This document shows positions 5,098 to 7,385 of a stretch of DNA of 7,385 nt, one piece after another. The notes beneath the pieces were generated by a model. The model worked only from the letters and a program-made list of their open reading frames with translations, did no database searches and had not been told where the DNA came from. This DNA comes from Listeria marthii FSL S4-120 (lineage in GTDB: Bacteria > Bacillota > Bacilli > Lactobacillales > Listeriaceae): positions 1,923,951 through 1,931,335 of the forward strand of contig CM001047.1 in assembly GCA_000183865.1 (NCBI GenBank), in the 5' to 3' direction. The translations under genes and the position numbers were made by a program. Each line of letters opens with the position of its first letter. The first letter of the stretch is position 1.

Positions 5098-7377
5098 ATG
5101 ACAAAAGCATGGGATGGTTTTAAAGGAACCGCATGGCAAGAAAGCATTAGTGTAGGACAATTCGTCCAAGATAACTACACTCCTTACGATGGCGACGAAA
5201 GCTTCTTAGAAAAAAGTACACCAAGAACAACTAAACTAAATGAAAAAATAAATAAACTAGTAGAAGAAATGGATGCAAAAGGTGGCGTGCTCGATATGGA
5301 TAACGCTATCGTATCAAACGTTGCATCGCACAAAGCAGGCTATGTTGACCAAGAAAATGAAGTCATCGTTGGTTTACAAACAGATAAACCATTCAAATTA
5401 GCATTTATGCCAAATGGCGGTCTTAGAACTGCGGAACAATGTTTGACTGACAACGGCTATTCCATCGACCAAGAATTACACGACTTTTACGTAAAAAATC
5501 GCTCGACTGCAAATGATGGTATTTTTAGAGCATATACAGACGATATCAAACGTGCGCGTCACTCGCATATCGTTAGTGGCCTTCCAGATGCATACTCACG
5601 CGGAAGAATCATCGGCTTATACCAAAAACCAGCTCTATACGGCGTAGATCGTTTAATCGTTGAAAAACAACAAGACTTGAAAAAAATTGCCATTTCTTCT
5701 GATGAAAATATTCGTCTACGTGAAGAAATTTGGTTACAAATTAAAGCACTTAAAGACTTAATCGTTTTAGGTAATGAATATGGTCTAGAACTTGGCCGTC
5801 CAGCTGAAAATGCAACAGAAGCTGTACAATGGACTTACATGGGCTACCTTGCTTCTATCAAACAAGCAAACGGTGCTGCAAGCTCATTCGGTCGTATTCC
5901 GATTTTCCTTGATATCTACATCCAACGCGATTTAGAAAAAGGCATTATCACCGAATTCGATGCACAAGAATTAATCGAACAATTAACGCTTAAATTACGA
6001 ATGGTCCGTTTTGCAAGAACAGATGGTTATAACGAACTTTACGCTTCCAACCCTACTTTCGTTACAACTTCTATGGCTGGTATGGGCGCAGACGGTCGTC
6101 ATCGTGTGACAAAAACAGATTATCGTTTCTTACACTGCCTAGATAACTTAGGAAACTCCGCAGAACCTAACTTAACTGTCCTTTGGGATGCTCGTTTACC
6201 TGAAAGCTTTAAAGAATATTGTATGAAAATGAGCGTGAAACATTCCTCCATTCAATACGAAAATGATAAATTAATGCAAGAAGAAGGCTACGGCGATATG
6301 CAATGTATCAGCTGTTGTGTTAGCCCACTGAATCCAGAAGCAGACAAAGACAAAGGCGAAACACATAACCTACAATATTTCGGTGCTCGTGTTAACGTCC
6401 TTAAATGTCTTCTTGGCGCAATCAACGGTGGTAAAGATGACCTTCACAAAAACCAAGTATTCAACGTTGTAGAACCAATTACAACCGAATACCTTGAATA
6501 CGAAGAGGTACTAGAAAAATTCGATAAATCAATGGACTGGTTAACAGACACTTACGTAGATGCAATGAACATTATTCACTTTATGACAGATAAATACAAC
6601 TACGAAAGCATGCAAATGGCCTTCTTACCATCCAAAGTAACAGCCAACATGGGCTTCGGTATTTGTGGATTCGCTAACGTTGTAGATAGCCTAAGTGCGA
6701 TTAAACACGCCAAAGTAAAAACTATCCGCGACGAAGATGGCTTTGTATATGACTATGAAGTAGAAGGCGACTTCCCTCGTTACGGTGAAAATGATGACCG
6801 TGCCGATGACATCGCTGTAATGGTTCTAAAAATGTTCAAAGACAAACTAGACTCCCATAAACTTTACAAAGATAGCGAAGCAACCGTTTCTGTTCTAACA
6901 ATCACTTCTAACGTTGCTTACTCTAAACAATGTGGTAACTCCCCAGTGCATAAAGGACCTGTATTCGATGAAAATGGTAAAATCATCAAAGAACCAGAAT
7001 TCTTCAGCCCAGGAGCAAACCCTTCAAACAAAGCAAAAGGTGGTTTCTTAGATAACCTTGCAAGTCTTTCTAAATTACCATTCCACTATGCTAATGACGG
7101 AATTTCCTTAACTATCCAAGGAGCTCCAAAAATGTTCGGTAAAACAACCGAAGAACAACATCATAACCTAGTTGGTATTCTTGACGGTTACTTTACAAAA
7201 GGCGGACAACATATCAACTTGAACGTTCTTAACCACGAAGAAGTAATCGAAAAAATCAAAGCCGGCATCCCAGTCATCTTACGTATCAGCGGCTACTGCT
7301 TAAACACCAAAGATCTAAACGAAGAACAAAAAATGGAACTTTGCCAAAGAATGTTCCACGAAAAATTAATCGGTTAA
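5098..7377 (+). CDS. pflB: Formate C-acetyltransferase (pyruvate formate-lyase), streptococcal type
   Basis: The protein has 759 aa, the full length for the family. It converts pyruvate and CoA to acetyl-CoA and formate during anaerobic growth, using a glycyl radical installed by a separate radical-SAM activase. The N-terminal PFL domain shows [18 protein letters not shown] (26-36), [12 protein letters not shown] (139-150) and [10 protein letters not shown] (161-170). The catalytic cysteine pair is C406-C407 in CISCCVSP (6313-6318). [20 protein letters not shown] and [17 protein letters not shown] follow. The glycyl-radical site is G732 in RISGYCLN (7291-7293). The RISGYC motif and CISCCVSP match the streptococcal PFL group rather than the E. 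coli type (RVSGYA, IACCVSP). Codon choice looks biased toward high-expression codons such as CGT and GGT. In L. monocytogenes EGD-e this locus (lmo1917) carries the name pflA, although it encodes the lyase and not the activase. No activase gene lies in the window. Confidence 0.96.
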   Translation: MTKAWDGFKGTAWQESISVGQFVQDNYTPYDGDESFLEKSTPRTTKLNEKINKLVEEMDAKGGVLDMDNAIVSNVASHKAGYVDQENEVIVGLQTDKPFKLAFMPNGGLRTAEQCLTDNGYSIDQELHDFYVKNRSTANDGIFRAYTDDIKRARHSHIVSGLPDAYSRGRIIGLYQKPALYGVDRLIVEKQQDLKKIAISSDENIRLREEIWLQIKALKDLIVLGNEYGLELGRPAENATEAVQWTYMGYLASIKQANGAASSFGRIPIFLDIYIQRDLEKGIITEFDAQELIEQLTLKLRMVRFARTDGYNELYASNPTFVTTSMAGMGADGRHRVTKTDYRFLHCLDNLGNSAEPNLTVLWDARLPESFKEYCMKMSVKHSSIQYENDKLMQEEGYGDMQCISCCVSPLNPEADKDKGETHNLQYFGARVNVLKCLLGAINGGKDDLHKNQVFNVVEPITTEYLEYEEVLEKFDKSMDWLTDTYVDAMNIIHFMTDKYNYESMQMAFLPSKVTANMGFGICGFANVVDSLSAIKHAKVKTIRDEDGFVYDYEVEGDFPRYGENDDRADDIAVMVLKMFKDKLDSHKLYKDSEATVSVLTITSNVAYSKQCGNSPVHKGPVFDENGKIIKEPEFFSPGANPSNKAKGGFLDNLASLSKLPFHYANDGISLTIQGAPKMFGKTTEEQHHNLVGILDGYFTKGGQHINLNVLNHEEVIEKIKAGIPVILRISGYCLNTKDLNEEQKMELCQRMFHEKLIG

Positions 7378-7385
7378 AAATAAAA

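Noticed and set aside
1..7385. Mobile elements, CRISPR, tRNA/rRNA or an undescribed defence system
   Set aside because: No repeats, transposase or phage-like genes seen. All genes belong to known families in a gene order I recognise from Listeria.

Overview
The window looks like core chromosome of a low-GC Gram-positive, and the gene order and proteins fit Listeria sensu stricto (L. monocytogenes, L. innocua and relatives). All genes are on the + strand. From memory of L. monocytogenes EGD-e, the order matches lmo1912 to lmo1917. That match comes from recognising the proteins and their order, not from a database search.

Positions 1 to about 2100 are the 3' part of a cyclic di-GMP (c-di-GMP) and exopolysaccharide operon. 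It holds the C-terminal half of a GGDEF diguanylate cyclase (DgcB-like), overlapping by 4 nt a membrane-anchored family 8 glycoside hydrolase (PssZ-like). Next, 18 bp on, is a stand-alone EAL phosphodiesterase (PdeC-like). The operon makes and destroys c-di-GMP and carries an enzyme likely to cut the polysaccharide whose synthesis c-di-GMP stimulates. A 14-bp stem with a T-tract (2105-2139) closes it.

Positions 2100-4885 are a two-gene unit with its own good sigma-A-type promoter (2152-2180). It encodes a malolactic/NAD-malic enzyme of 547 aa and, 2 bp downstream, a serine beta-lactamase/PBP-like hydrolase of 335 aa without a signal peptide. A terminator hairpin that begins inside the last codons of the hydrolase gene ends this unit.

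Positions 4885-5097 are a regulatory region upstream of a pyruvate formate-lyase gene (5098-7377, 759 aa, streptococcal-type PFL). The region holds an 18-bp Rex-operator-like sequence overlapping candidate promoter elements, a near-match to a CcpA cre site, and a very short possible leader ORF with a good Shine-Dalgarno sequence. These point to redox and carbon control of mixed-acid fermentation. The malate enzyme and PFL both belong to pyruvate/malate fermentative metabolism, although a terminator separates them.

I see no mobile elements, CRISPR arrays, tRNA or rRNA genes, or signs of recent transfer. The window is well-conserved housekeeping and signalling DNA. The most useful leads are regulatory (the Rex box and the leader ORF) and biochemical (the degenerate I-site, the divergent GH8 motifs, and the unresolved malic versus malolactic activity).
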